In this document: positions 22,871-34,212 of the stretch, one piece after another
Layout of the letters: each line of letters opens with the position of its first letter
How positions within the stretch are numbered: the first letter of the stretch is position 1
NCBI RefSeq assembly: GCF_949987535.1
Contig: NC_080074.1
Span: forward strand, 25,317,268-25,381,267
DNA length: 64,000 nucleotides
DNA from: Balaenoptera acutorostrata
Lineage: Eukaryota; Chordata; Mammalia; Artiodactyla; Balaenopteridae
Direction: 5' to 3'
Made by a program: the position numbers and the translations under genes
The notes under the pieces: model-generated
What the model was told of the DNA's origin: nothing
Databases searched by the model: none
Seen by the model: the letters and a program-made list of their open reading frames with translations, nothing else

Positions 22871-23930
22871 ATTATTCAACTTTTGAGCCACTCTGTTATT
22901 CAGCCTACCTTTTGAGCTACTCAGTTGTTTCCGTGTTGTAGGGGTTTTGAGGAGGAAGAAAGGATTGACAGGTGTCCCGTGTTTACAGAACATGTTCTCT
23001 ATTTAATGGGTTTGTCCTATGTCCTGGATTAACTTTGTCAAGGCATGTTACATGTTGTTTATTTGGGGTTTTTTTTCCCCCCAATAAATTACAAGCAATG
23101 GGCAATTAGAGCTATATTTTCAAAACAGTAATTGGTGCTTAAATCACTGAAAGGGCAATATACAACCACAGTGAAGATCTAGACAGTTCCCTAGGGTCTT
23201 TCCTGTAGGTTTGGCTGAAGGAAGACCAAAAAGGGGACTGAGAATTAAAAGTACTTATTTTTTTCATATTCAAGAAAGGATAAGACTGTTCTTTGGCAAA
23301 AGACCCAAACCGTGAACAAGTAACCACCCTTAATTACAGATAACTTCGGATCAGTGCAAATGCTCGGATAGTCAGCTAATAAACAACAGCCTCACTCTGT
23401 TTCTGAAAGTCGGCAAATTAACGATAGCACCCGGCTTCTGAAAACCAGCCAGTTAGAGATAAAATCCACAGTCAGCCCACCGATGACAGTTCTCCCCTTC
23501 TAGACAACAGCCAATCAGCTAGTGCTTCAAAGCCAACGGATGAACGGCAGCGGGACTCCTGTGACCACAGGAGCACACCTGAAAATCTGCCAGCCCCTAA
23601 CCACTCCTGCTTCTAAAAGCCCACCAGACCCTGAATGCCAGGCTTCCCTACATAAGATGAGATTTGGCCTTGTCTGGGGAGACAACCTTATGAGCACAGC
23701 TCTGCCTTGCAGGCAAATCGGAAGTTCACTTTTTTTTTTTTTCATTAGACAGTTTGATTTATCATTAGTTCATTAATTCTCAACCTTTTCAACGGTTCAA
23801 ACCCTGTTTATGTAAGTTGGACTTGTCAGTGACAGACATACTGATGCTGTGACATAATCAAATTCAATCTTCTCAATTGTGGCAGTGGTTGCCATTATCT
23901 ATTGTCTGTTCGTGTATGTTTGAACTCCAA
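22871..23930. other. intergenic stretch, possible LTR-like segment
   Basis: Positions 23340-23720 are unusually GC-balanced, with repeated 'cagcca/agcca' motifs and 'gagatttggccttgtctggg'. They may be an old LTR but I cannot name it. The rest shows nothing. Confidence 0.3.
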
Positions 23931-24902
23931 ATGCCAAAACCCAAGTGTAAATTTTATGATGAGTTTTCTAAACAGTGGACTTTTATTAAATGAGGAAAAA
24001 GTCATTTTGAAGCTCTCAGTATGCAGTTGTTTACTCAATATCAAAATAGTGGAAAGTCAGATATAAATCAGTATATACCAACAGCTAAGCATATGAGAGG
24101 TATCACTCAGCTACTACCAAAGGAAGTGATAAAATAACAATATTTTATTAAGAGAAATTCAGATGAAGAAGGTAAAATAATGGCAACAGAAGCTGTAATA
24201 GCCTTTCATACGGTGTATGAGTATCAGTCTTTCAGTTCAAATGATCTACCTCAAGTACCCCATTGCTTTAAAACAAACAAACAAACAAAAACCTTGTTGA
24301 ATGTGTTTTTTAAAAAAACAGGTGAAATATTTATCCCTTTAAGTGTAAAGTTTATTTGTAAATGGAACAGAACTATTTACGGACAGGAAAAGAAATTCCA
24401 ACATGAAGTGGATAAATATTATGGTGCTTACGACAGTTTCTTCCCTTGAAGAAGTCTGTTCTTTCACATGGATGTTACTAAATTCTCTTCCAACATGGCA
24501 ACAAGTGGAATCATGTGTAGTGTTGTAGAAGAGGGAATAAAAATCAATGACAATATTCTTTTTATGTCAGTGGACATTTTTAAATGTTATTGATCAAATC
24601 ATCACAGCATAATCCTGAAGAATGGAAAAGCAAGTTGTGCCTGAAATATTGTACTATCTGCTTCAACATTCCCAAAGTTGTTAACTTTCAGTACAATGGC
24701 TCGTATTACTAATGTTGGGTATATTTTCTCAGTAATGAAAGTTCAATGGACAAAAGAATGAAACAAGTTGACAACTGTAGAAGCTATGTTGTATAAATGG
24801 AACATAGACTGTAACTGGAAGACATTTTATAAGCAAATTCAGCATAACAAAGAATTATTAAGGATAGCCAAAGGAAATACAATTAAAGGAAATGAAATTT
24901 AG
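23931..24902 (+). pseudogene. hAT-family transposase fossil (BED-finger end and C-terminus)
   Basis: Translated in shifting frames, the stretch keeps three landmarks in the right order. First, a BED-finger-like end (GKSDINQYIPTAKHMRG, about 24055-24105; the Cys pair is lost). Second, the conserved ATEAVIAFHTVYEYQSFSSN (24183-24242). Third, the hAT C-terminal dimerisation motif with IFSVMKVQWTKE (about 24720-24760), followed by FYKQIQHNKELLRIAKGN. Stops interrupt it repeatedly, and the region between landmarks two and three is far shorter than in a full transposase, so the catalytic core is missing. It is non-functional. It could be a decayed autonomous transposon or a pseudogene of a hAT-derived host gene; the family is not named. 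Confidence 0.6.
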
Positions 24903-25964
24903 ATACTTAGAATTTATTTCAGATAAACAAGTAATTTTTTGCATAAGTATACCCCTTGATATTTTTTTTTACTTAATGTACTTATGCATAGGCAATTAGA
25001 AATAACTGAAATTTAACTGAGTGTCCTTTTTTAAATTTGCTCAATCTGGCAACCCTAAGGGAGGGACAATTCTTTTTTTAATTTCCCGGAACTTAAATTG
25101 CTTCTTTTAAAAATAGCAACCAATTCTTGTTTTATGGATATAATAAATTTGCATAGATCTCTCTGTTTCCTGCATTAATTCTGTTTCCTCATAGGAATTT
25201 TTTTTGTTTCTACAGTGTGGTATCACTCTTTCAGGCTGTTGGTTTTCCTAAATGTTCAGGAATCCTTGTCATCTAGTCACACTTATAATTTCAAGTTTAG
25301 ATTGACCTATTTAGGTAGCTGGAATGTTTGAACTCATAACAAACCGCTTGCTTTCTGGGCAATCTATGCAATTTTGGGGTAGGGGTGAGAGACCATGTGG
25401 CCAAGTGGGCTTTCCTTTGGGGGCCTAAGTATCCCTCTATCCCTTATAACCAAGGGAAATGATGTCCTGGTTTGCCTAGGACAGTCACAGGTTACATTTC
25501 TTATCCTGGCATAATTAATAATAGTGCTTGCTTTTACTCAAAAGTGTCCCAGTTTAGACAACAGATTACATTGTCATCCTTCTAATGACAGATGGAAGTT
25601 AGCTGGGATATTGTCCCATTTCTCTCTTTGGCCCCGGCACCCACCTTGGGAGTATCTGGTGGCAAATATCCCAGTTAATTTAGAGAGCAGAACTCATGGC
25701 GTTAACCTGGGGACAAATGCTACAGCAGCCACTTGCGGAATAAAAGATTGATACAGCTACTCCACATCACTGTAATTAATTATCCTACTGGCTGCCCTCC
25801 TCTGCCCTTATTACTTAGCATCTTAGGTTTCTTTTTTAGGGGTCATCAGAGCTGTTATCTTTCACCTAAATAGGATTATAGGTTTTGTGCTTTTTTTAAT
25901 CCCTGGTGGGTGTTATCATCCATGACTAACCCCATCTGCTTTAACATTAATATTAAACCTACCG
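24903..25964. other. intergenic stretch, nothing recognised
   Basis: AT-rich. The ORF at 25524-25751 has no recognisable domain. Confidence 0.4.
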
Positions 25965-26190
25965 TAACAATAATTATAGGTGAGATGTGAAAACTTATGT
26001 GTCAGGCACTGTTCAGCACTTTACTTACATTAATTCTCAGAGGTAGGTACTTTCATTTTCCAGAAATGGAAACTGATGCATAGAGAGGCAAAGTAATTTA
26101 TTTACCCAAGGGCTGGAAGACCCAAAGAGTAGGCAGCTTACCAAGAACCCAGCAATTGACTTCAGGGCTCATGTTTTTAACCACCAACTA
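25965..26190 (-). repeat. MIR SINE, antisense
   Basis: Reverse-complement MIR: tgtgtcaggcactgttcagc, then cagaggtaggtactttcatt and ggaaactgatgcatagagag. Confidence 0.7.
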
Positions 26191-26689
26191 AATCCCTCAT
26201 ATCAGACAGTAGCACTCTTCCTGACTTCCTAGAGCTGTTCTCGGTTTAGCACTTCTATATTAGTTCTGTCATTTCTGTGGGGATTTTAAGTGGAAGGAGA
26301 AGTTAACTCATGCGTTCAGTTAACTGTTTAAACCAGAAACTTATCAAAAAAAATTTTTTTTTCAAACTCAGTTGTTCTGTCATTTCAAAGAAGGGCTTCT
26401 GGTCTAAAGGATTATTTTCTGTCATGTAAACAGTCTAAACTTTAGCCAACGCTTGCTAGTATGCACAAACATTCACACAGTACTTCCCACTGCTTTATCA
26501 ATCTAGAAAGCTAGATAAAGATCAGGCATAAAAGCAGGAAATTATACCATGGAAATTTCCACACAGCCCCTGGACACTCCACTGTAGGTACATTATGGGT
26601 CACTCAGGGTCATAATAGTGCTTCCCTTTACAGTATATAATCCCAAATCATATTATTTAAATCAGAAAGGAACAGTGACAACCCCAAGG

Positions 26690-26830
26690 CCAATCCTGTT
26701 ATTTTGCAAATAAGAAAACTAATTTCAAAGAGATCAAGTGATTCATCCATCATCTCACAGCTAATTAGTATAATTAGTGATAAAGCCAGAATTACCACCC
26801 AGTGTCCTAACTCAGAATTCTTTTTATGTG
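26690..26830 (-). repeat. MIR fragment, antisense
   Basis: Partial core: ttgcaaataagaaaactaat, then catctcacagctaattagta and gataaagccagaattaccac. Diverged. Confidence 0.45.
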
Positions 26831-27011
26831 GTCTCACTGCCTCTCTATTTGGTTGCTTTGGGAACAGAATGAGAAAATCATTAAAATCATGTTATTATCT
26901 AGATTTTCATCTAGAAATGATCATTTTATGTAGGTTTGATCTAAATCTGGACCCATACTTTAATGAAAATTACTATCTGAATTTTAAAGGAAACCTTTAA
27001 GAGTGATTGTA

Positions 27012-27377
27012 GGGCTTCCCTGGTGGCGCAGTGGTTAAGAATCCGCCTGCCAATGCAGGGGACACGGGTTCGAGCCCTGGTCCGGGAAGATCCCACATGC
27101 CGCAGAGCAGCTAAGCCCATGCGCCACAACTGCTGAGCCTGCGCTCTAGAGCCTGCGAGCCACAACTACTGAGCCCGCACGCCACATCTATTGAAGCCCG
27201 TGCACCTGGACCCCATGCTCTGCAACAAGAGAAGCCATGACAATGAGAAGCCCCTGCACCACAATGAAGAGTAGCGTCCCTTGCCGCAACTAGAGAAAGC
27301 CCACGTGCAGCAACGAAGACCCAACACAGCCAAAAATAAAAATAAATAAAATAAATAAATTTATTAAAAACAAAAAA
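27012..27377 (+). mobile_element. CHR-type SINE (long three-unit body), full length
   Basis: Head gggcttccctggtggcgcag with box A (TGGCGCAGTGG) and box B (GGTTCGAGCCC). The body has three ccacaac-type units and a 3' tail of AATAAA repeats. It is flanked by a perfect 10-bp duplication, AGTGATTGTA, at 27002-27011 and 27378-27387. Confidence 0.93.
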
Positions 27378-27387
27378 AGTGATTGTA

Positions 27388-27796
27388 ATATCTGTCATAG
27401 TTCCCTGCAATATTTTCCAGGTTTTTCTGTGATATACACGCTCGTACAGTAAACCATGCTTCTTTTCATCCCCAGAATAGCATTGACTCATATCTGTTCA
27501 AATATATTAACGTTTTCATCTCAACTGACTCACCTGCCAAGAGCATCAGGTTTTTGTGCCAGTTCCTAGGGTAATCCATATCACCCCTCTGCTAATGAAA
27601 TTTGAAAAGTGAAAGCTTTTTTCTTAATTCTTGTTTTTCCTGTTAGCAATTGGCTGAGTTACAGGTATGTTCTAGAAATTGCAACATGTGAAAGGTTAAA
27701 GAAGGGGGCTTGAGGTAAAGGAAAAGGGGGAGAATTAAGAGATATTTCATAATTTATCAAGAGATTAACATTTTACATTCTAAAAGAAATAAAAAT
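27388..27796. other. intergenic stretch, nothing recognised
   Basis: Unique-looking AT-rich sequence between two SINEs; the 27934-28139 stretch after the next SINE is likewise blank. Confidence 0.4.
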
Positions 27797-27805
27797 GACC
27801 TTCTT

Positions 27806-27923
27806 GACTTCCCTGGTGGTCTAGTGGTTAAGACTCCGTGCTCCCACTGCAGGGGGCGTGGGTTCCATCCCTGGTTGGGGAACTAAGATCCCACATGCCG
27901 CACAGTGTGGCCAAAAAAAAAAA
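27806..27923 (+). mobile_element. short CHR-type tRNA-derived SINE
   Basis: gacttccctggtggtctagt head, then ggggaactaagatcccacat and an A11 tail. It is flanked by GACCTTCTT duplications at 27797-27805 and 27924-27932. Confidence 0.9.
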
Positions 27924-28151
27924 GACCTTCTTGTACAGGACCAAAAGGAGATGTTATAGAAGGAAAAGTGGGGAGGAAAAGGTAAAAATAAGCTTATAAG
28001 TTTTTATCATTTGTTATAAGGAAGAAATAGCTACGGATACTCAATAATCTCTATTTAGAAGCATATTAGAAACTAAGTTCTGAAAAGTCTTACTCATAAA
28101 CTATAAATTCAAGATAAAAAGCAATAATTCTTGTCAATTAATACCTGTATC

Positions 28152-28364
28152 AGGACTTCCCTGGTGGCGCAGTGGTTAAGAATCCGCCTTCCAATGCAGG
28201 GGACGCAGGTCCGATCCCTGGTTAGGGAACTAGAGCCCACATGCATGCCGCAACTAAGAGTTCATATGCCACAACTAAGGACCCCGTGAGACGCAACTAA
28301 GGAGCTCACCAGCCACAACTAAGGAGCAGGCACAACCAAAATAAAAATAAAATAAAATAAGAAA
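28152..28364 (+). mobile_element. CHR-type SINE, intermediate-length variant
   Basis: Head aggacttccctggtggcgca. The body has several diverged caactaag units rather than the usual long body, with a tail of AAAAT repeats. A perfect 12-bp duplication, AATACCTGTATC, flanks it at 28140-28151 and 28365-28376. Confidence 0.88.
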
Positions 28365-28589
28365 AATACCTGTATCTTCTTTCCCTGATTGTCTCCAGGT
28401 AGAGCTAAAAAAAATCTGCTAACACTGTCTTCTGCACATCCAGGTTACCCACAATTCTCTCAGAAGACACACTTCTTTACAATCAGCAAAACCCCCCCAT
28501 TCCACACCACCCCTAATCACCGGGCCGGCCATTTGCCTCTTGACCCTGGTCTCCAGTTGGAAGCACCAGAGTAATATCCCACCTACACT

Positions 28590-29205
28590 CCTGTTAATTA
28601 TAGCTAAAACAGCATCTTTTCCTGTTTTCTTCTCTTAATAGCTGTTTTTGCTCTCACAAATTATCTCATTTGTTTACATAATTGTCTTTCAGCCCTTTTT
28701 AGAGAAGATTTTGCCTATCTAGTTTACTCCACATGCAACTCGTTTCTAGAACAATGCCTGACACCTAGGAGGTGCTTGAAAATATTTGCTGAATGAATAA
28801 TTTATTTGGCTCCCTTCAAGTTTTAAAGCATCTGGTCCTTTGGAATACCAAAGAGCAGCTATCAACTTCAACGCCCACTTCAATCATCACTTGGAAATGT
28901 CCCACATCTGAAATCTTAAACCCTACGGAAATTCTCTCCAACTGCTATCTCCAATTACTTGGAACATTTTCTACCGCTTTATTCCTAACAGCTCAGGACT
29001 CCCCAGTTGTAACACAAATGCTCCACCAATTCTTATACTTTACTTCTTAATCCTTTCTGCAGCTGAGCCTGCTGAAAGCATAGTTTACACCCACTAGCTT
29101 GATTTCACCATCTCCTACTCTGTCTCAACCCAGGCATTCTGGCTTCTGTTCCCGCCACTCTACCAAAACTGCCTTTGCCAAGGTCACCACCCCACAATCC
29201 TGTCA
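28590..29205 (+). repeat. LINE-2 fragments
   Basis: Positions 28590-28800 are an L2 3' end (gaacaatgcctgacacctag, aggtgcttgaaaatatttgc, then tgaatgaata). Positions 28800-29205 resemble the upstream L2 reverse-transcriptase region (actgcctttgccaaggtcac). Confidence 0.45.
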
Positions 29206-29214
29206 GATGGTAAA

Positions 29215-30120
29215 AACATTTTTTTTAAAGTCTAATACCAAATATTAAGAGTATGTGGGAAAACAGGAACTTTCTTACAGCTGGAGTAAAAATGGTGCAA
29301 CCGTTTTGGAAAGCAATTAGTAAAGTTGAACATTTAAATTACCAACAACATATTCCCCTAGAGAAACTCTTTCACATGAGCACAAGAAGATATACATGTG
29401 AATATTTGTCATGGCATTGCTTGTAATAGCAAAAATTTGACAATCACCTAAACGTCCATTGAGGTACAGACTTGTACTTGGTCCCCCAAATTTACCTTCC
29501 CGTACTTCATCAGTAATTGAACAACCAAATTTTAGGCATATTGTCACTTAAAGATTCTTTTTCCCATTATCTTTGACACCTGTGATCATGAGATTAAGTT
29601 TTAGCCAATAGAATGTAAGTGAAATTAGAGAACGAAACGTCTTCTCTTTCTTCTTTCTATGAGAGAAATGCAGATGTGTCCACTAGAGCTGGAGCTGCAG
29701 TCCTAAACTTTGAGGTGACCTGTATGTAAAGGTCTATGCAGAGCAGAGTAACAAGAGAGAGGGAACCTGGGTCCCTGAATCTGTGGCACTCCATACCGTC
29801 TCTGGAAAACTACTTTTGGACTTACACAAAAGAGAGAGAAAATGTTCTTATTTTGTTTAAGACACTGTTGCTTTGTTTTTTGATGGTCATCTTTAGCCTA
29901 ACTTTATCCTAATGATCAAAACAGTGTATTCATTAAGTGGACTCCAGTACAGTAATAAATAGAGAAACAAACAAGAAAAATCTATCAATGTGGATAAATC
30001 TCAGAAACATAGTATTGCAGAATAAAATGTATAAAAGTATACTATTTCTTTAAACAAATAATGTATATTTTTATGGGTTTATACATATTTGCATAAAAAA
30101 TATAAAACATATGAAAATGA
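29215..30120 (+). repeat. old L1 ORF2 fragment, split by an LTR
   Basis: The first piece (29215-29475) holds L1 ORF2 3' text (aatggtgcaaccgttttgga, then cctaaacgtccattgagg). The second piece (29930-30120) resumes with gtggataaatctcagaaaca. The element at 29478-29930 sits between them. Confidence 0.5.
29478..29930 (+). mobile_element. MLT1-like MaLR LTR relic
   Basis: Remembered MLT1-type landmarks appear in order: ttttagccaatagaatgtaa near 29602, actagagctggagctgcagt near 29682, gaacctgggtccctgaatct near 29764, and tattttgtttaagacactgt near 29850. It interrupts an old L1. The ends are not exact. Confidence 0.45.
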
Positions 30121-30634
30121 TTCCCAACGACGTTGTGATAATAGTATGTATCCTTAGAGCAGGATCTTTTCTGATTCTCCATTGATTAACCAGCTACATT
30201 ACTGATTACATTATCAGCCAGGATGGCCAAAGCCAAACCAATTAAAAGCAACTCAGTTTGTCCTGTCAAGAGCTTTCAAGGCTGATTTGTCTACCCTTCC
30301 TTTATAAATCATTACTATTGAAATAAAGCCCTGCTCTTCTCTGAGTCACTCCTGAATGCTGAGAGCTGAGACAAGCTCTTCCTGAGATGTTACTCTGTGG
30401 AGAATATCCTGCCAAGCTTCAATAGAATTCTAGCAGGAGAAGTAGCCTTGGCCACAATTATTCACATTTACCAACTCTTTCCTGAGTATATATACTGAGT
30501 TAGGGATAGGAATGTTGACCCGGTAAATTAATGTGAGTAAAAAAAGAGCTGACTGCATTATTTTTTATAGGTGGGGGAAATTTGAGCTTGAGATGAAGGG
30601 AAAAATCAACCAGTTAGCCATTTTCAATTTTCTA
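30121..30634. other. intergenic stretch, nothing recognised
   Basis: No gene or named repeat recognised. Confidence 0.4.
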
Positions 30635-30845
30635 ATAATGGTGAGAATAATAACCACCATTTGTTGAGGACTAGTCAATATATCAGACATGCTATCCATA
30701 TTCACTTATTTAAAATAATTTTCACAACAATGCTACATTATTAATTTTAAAACTAAGGGTTAGAGATAGCTAATGGTCACATAGGTAGAAAGGAGTTGAA
30801 CCTAGATTCTATTTAAAGAGCTATCTGAATCTGAAGTCTATTCTA
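30635..30845 (-). repeat. MIR SINE, antisense
   Basis: Diverged MIR in reverse: cttatttaaaataattttca near 30706, ctaagggttagagatagcta near 30754, tcacataggtagaaaggagt near 30777. Confidence 0.5.
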
Positions 30846-31319
30846 CAATATTCTTGAATATTGTACTAGACCATTTACCATCAGTGACAGTATTTACTTT
30901 CAGGGGCTAGTCATATGTACAAGTGAACTAAATAGTTGATTACATTGTGTCATTAAAATAATGATTGCACTGTGCATTTAGAGGCCATTGAAGGGTTTAC
31001 CTGTCCCCAAACATCTTCTCTACATTCTGCAATGTTGCTACTATTTATGTTACTTTTGGGTTAAGTAATGCCCCCTAAAATATCAGTAAAGTTTGTCTCT
31101 TGTGAGGGAGACATTATCATTAACTAATCCATAGATTACTTTAACAAATTAAACTACAACTTAATAACAATTTATTCAAACTAGATTCCCAAAGGAATGA
31201 GATACGTGTTGCATATACTTAAATGGATAATGTAAAAGTCTTTTAAGAATCAAGTATTCTTAGGAGGAAAGCTGTAATGGAGGGACCTGGATGGTGAAAT
31301 ATACCACAGAGGTTCTGTA
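30846..31319. other. intergenic stretch, nothing recognised
   Basis: AT-rich, without a recognised feature. Confidence 0.4.
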
Positions 31320-32285
31320 TGCTCTGTGGGTCTGGTATTGATGCTGAAAACTCGGCCTCTGTGCACTGGTGCTGAATCAAATCGTGGACACAGAGTTTTG
31401 GGTGAAGTAGAAAAGAATAACTTTATTGCTTTGCCAGGCAAAGGGGGACACAGCGGGCTTGTGACTCTCAAAACTGTGTGTCCCAACCTGGGAGGATTTG
31501 GTGAGGAGTTTTATAGCAATGGTTCAAGGGCAGGGTTGCTGATAAGATTAGGGTGTGTGCAGGGCCTGCACTCCTTTAATCTGGCCTCAGGTCATCTACT
31601 AATGAGCTTCTCTGTTTCCTTTAATCTGGCCTCAGGTGGTCTTCTCTGGAATGAAGAATGCTAACATCTTCCATTTGTTGGGGGTTTTAGTTCTGTAAAG
31701 AGAGCTCAATGATATTGTTATGTGTATCCCTTGAGGCAAAACCAGGACCCTGCCCCAAGGCTGCACTATTGTTTCTTTTTTTTTTTTTTTTTTTTTTTTA
31801 AAGATTTATTTTTTTTTATTGATTAATTGATTGATTGATTGATTGCTATGTTGGGTCTTCGTTTCTGTGCTAGGGCCTTCTCTAGTTGTGGCAAGCGGGG
31901 GCCACTCCTCATCACGGTGCGCGGGCCTCTCACCATCGCGGCCCCTCCTGTTGCGGAGCACAGCTCCAGACGCGCAGGCTCAGTAATTGTGGCTCACGGG
32001 CCCAGCCGCTCTGCGGCATGTGGGATCTTCCCAGACCAGGGCTCGAACCCGCGTCCCCTGCATTAGCAGGCAGACTCCCAACCACTGCGCCACCAGGGAA
32101 GCCCTGCACTATTGTTTCTTGACTGCTCCTCCCTTGTCTCTGCATCTCCTTCCTTCCCTGATTAGCAACTGTTCAAATCTGCCCTGTGGTCATGGAGGCT
32201 GGAGTCTATTCCCTACAAACAAGAAACGGGGGACATGGAAAGGCTTCTGTGCCAGGAGTCCCACAGGGTCCTGCTCGGTTTCAGT
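31320..32285 (-). mobile_element. endogenous retrovirus LTR (class I-like), solo, split by a SINE
   Basis: On the minus strand a TATAAAA box (31515-31509) lies about 80 bases before an AATAAA signal (31427-31422), the normal spacing in a retroviral LTR, followed by a U5-like tail ending near 31320. The right end is near 32285 (minus-strand TGAAACCGAGCAGG). No adjacent gag, pol or env sequence is seen, so it is a solo LTR. The family assignment is uncertain and clear target duplications were not found. The SINE at 31778-32103 lies inside it. Confidence 0.55.
31778..32103 (-). mobile_element. CHR-type SINE (short-body subfamily)
   Basis: Long poly-T and ATTG-repeat tail at the left, single-unit body with ccagacgcgcaggctcagta, head at the right (accagggaagccc). 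A perfect 17-bp duplication, CTGCACTATTGTTTCTT, at 31761-31777 and 32104-32120 marks a recent insertion into the LTR. Confidence 0.93.
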
Positions 32286-33094
32286 ACCTCCACCTGAAAT
32301 GGAACGTTTGAATTTGAGGAAATCTTTAATATTACCTATCACAATCCCCTTCATCATCACACCCACCAAAAATACCCCATACGAAAGAGGAAGCTTAGTC
32401 CCAGAAGATTCCTCCATTTGTTCATAGTCATATAGACATATTTTAACTGTGCTAAGTCATGAGCCTTTTAACTCCAAGATCATTTCTCTGTCAAAAGTTG
32501 GGGAGAAAAATGCCAAAAAGAAACTAATGAGGAGATAAAGAAAGGAATATTTGGCCCAATTCACAATTTTAACCAGCACAAACCCGCACACCCACCAGCT
32601 GCCTTCATCTGGTTTTAGGTGAGAGGAAGGGAAAAGACAGGGAAAGTAAAAAGATGGCTGGGTGGGTGGGGCATTCTGCCTCCTGTTTGGGAAGGAGGCT
32701 GATCAAATCATCAGAAAGAGCTGGAGCTCTGATTTCTGCTTCCTCCTTCCTTCAAGCCCATAGTTGATCTGAGGAGGAAGGAGGGGCAGCTTCGATAATG
32801 GGAGGAGAGGCCGCTGTGATAGAGCAAGAGGATTCATCTTATCCAGTTTCCAGCCCAGTGTACTCCCACCCCACAACATCCCTATCAAGAGAAGGCCCAC
32901 GCTCCAGTGAAAACCAGCCCCACACTCCCCTGGATGGATCTCATCTTTGAGCCAAAGTCAGGTTTGCTGCCATTCTCACCCACTGGTCCAGAAAGTGCCC
33001 TCTGGAGCCACTCAAACAGGTCAAATCCCTCCTCTGCATATAATAATAATCTTTCACGTATCTGGTGAGTCAAATAATATGATAGCAGACACTT
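32286..33094. other. intergenic stretch, possible MIR tail
   Basis: Positions 32380-32490 weakly resemble antisense MIR (gaggaagcttagtcccagaa, catgagccttttaactccaa). Nothing else was recognised. Confidence 0.35.
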
Positions 33095-33300
33095 AACATG
33101 TAGTGCTGACTGTGTGCCAAGCACTATTCAAAGTACTCTAGAGTAATTCATTTCACTTTCACTATAACCCTAAATACTATTATCATTGGCCCCATAGAAA
33201 ACTGAGGCATAGAGGGTTAACAGACTTGCCCTGCTCTCTCAGTATGTATTCAAGCTAGGATTTTTGAATCTGTTCACTCAATCGCTGTGTTACACAAATT
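33095..33300 (-). repeat. MIR SINE, antisense
   Basis: gtgtgccaagcactattcaa near 33114, then gaaaactgaggcatagaggg near 33198. Confidence 0.65.
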
Positions 33301-33844
33301 TTTCTTCCCTGTTTCTTGCTCTCCAGTCAGCCCCTCCTCATATGACATGATTCTCCATCCCTTCATCCTTTCCTCTGACTCACATTCCAGTCGGTCAGTG
33401 CTGCTTTTAAACAGGGTCACTGTCCAAGACTGAGTTCATTGAGAGGCAGGCTCTGAGACAGCATTTATAGCATGCAGGGTGTTTACTAATGAGCTCCCTT
33501 GACATCAACACCTGAGGGAGGTGAACAAGGCAGGAGGAGGAGGGCAAAGCAGACCTAAAACATTTTCGCAATTTTTGTAGGCCTATTGAAGTTCATATCA
33601 TAAAATATTCATTGGTTACTCTGAAAATGCAAACTATGTTCAGTTGACTGGATATAAGAGCCACTGAAATTTTGACTACATGACAGTAATCACATGTGCT
33701 ATTTTTGTCCAAAATTTTAGCTAGGCAATTTCATCCAGAACCCACTATTAAAATGTTTATGAATGATGATAATGGAAACCATTTTATTGATTCAGGCTAA
33801 TTAAGTAAAAATTTCTGGGTATAGCCACCTCCTCAGAGATCTGA
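33301..33844. other. intergenic stretch, nothing recognised
   Basis: The segment near 33430-33530 may be an old MER or LTR relic (agcatgcagggtgtttacta); not assignable. Confidence 0.35.
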
Positions 33845-33853
33845 TTTATCTTT

Positions 33854-34203
33854 TTTTTATATAAATTTATTTATTTTATTTACATTTTATTTTTTGGCTG
33901 CGTTGGGTCTTCGTTGCCGCGTGCTGGCAAGCGGGGGCTACTCTTCGTTGTGGTGTGCGGGCTTTTCATTGCGGTGGCTTCTCTTGTTGTGGAGCATGGG
34001 CTCTCGGCGCACGGGCTTCAGTAGTTGTGGCACGCGGGCTCAGTAGTTGTGGCTCGTGGGCTCTAGAGCACAGGCTCCATAGTTGTGGCACACGGGCTTA
34101 GTTGCTCCATGGCATGTGGGATCTTCCCGGACCAGGGCTCAAACCCGTGTCCCCTGCATTGGCAGGCGGATTCTTAACCACTGCGCCACCAGGGAAGCCC
34201 TGG
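33854..34203 (-). mobile_element. CHR-type SINE (long three-unit body)
   Basis: Left tail of TTTA repeats with ttttggctgcgttgggtctt, three agttgtgg units, head at the right (ccaccagggaagccc). A 9-bp duplication, TTTATCTTT, flanks it at 33845-33853 and 34204-34212. Confidence 0.9.
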
Positions 34204-34212
34204 TTTATCTTT

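Noticed and set aside
27012..27085. tRNA gene candidate (box A and box B present)
   Set aside because: This is the tRNA-like head of a CHR SINE; no cloverleaf with a mature acceptor stem is evident and the element continues into the SINE body.
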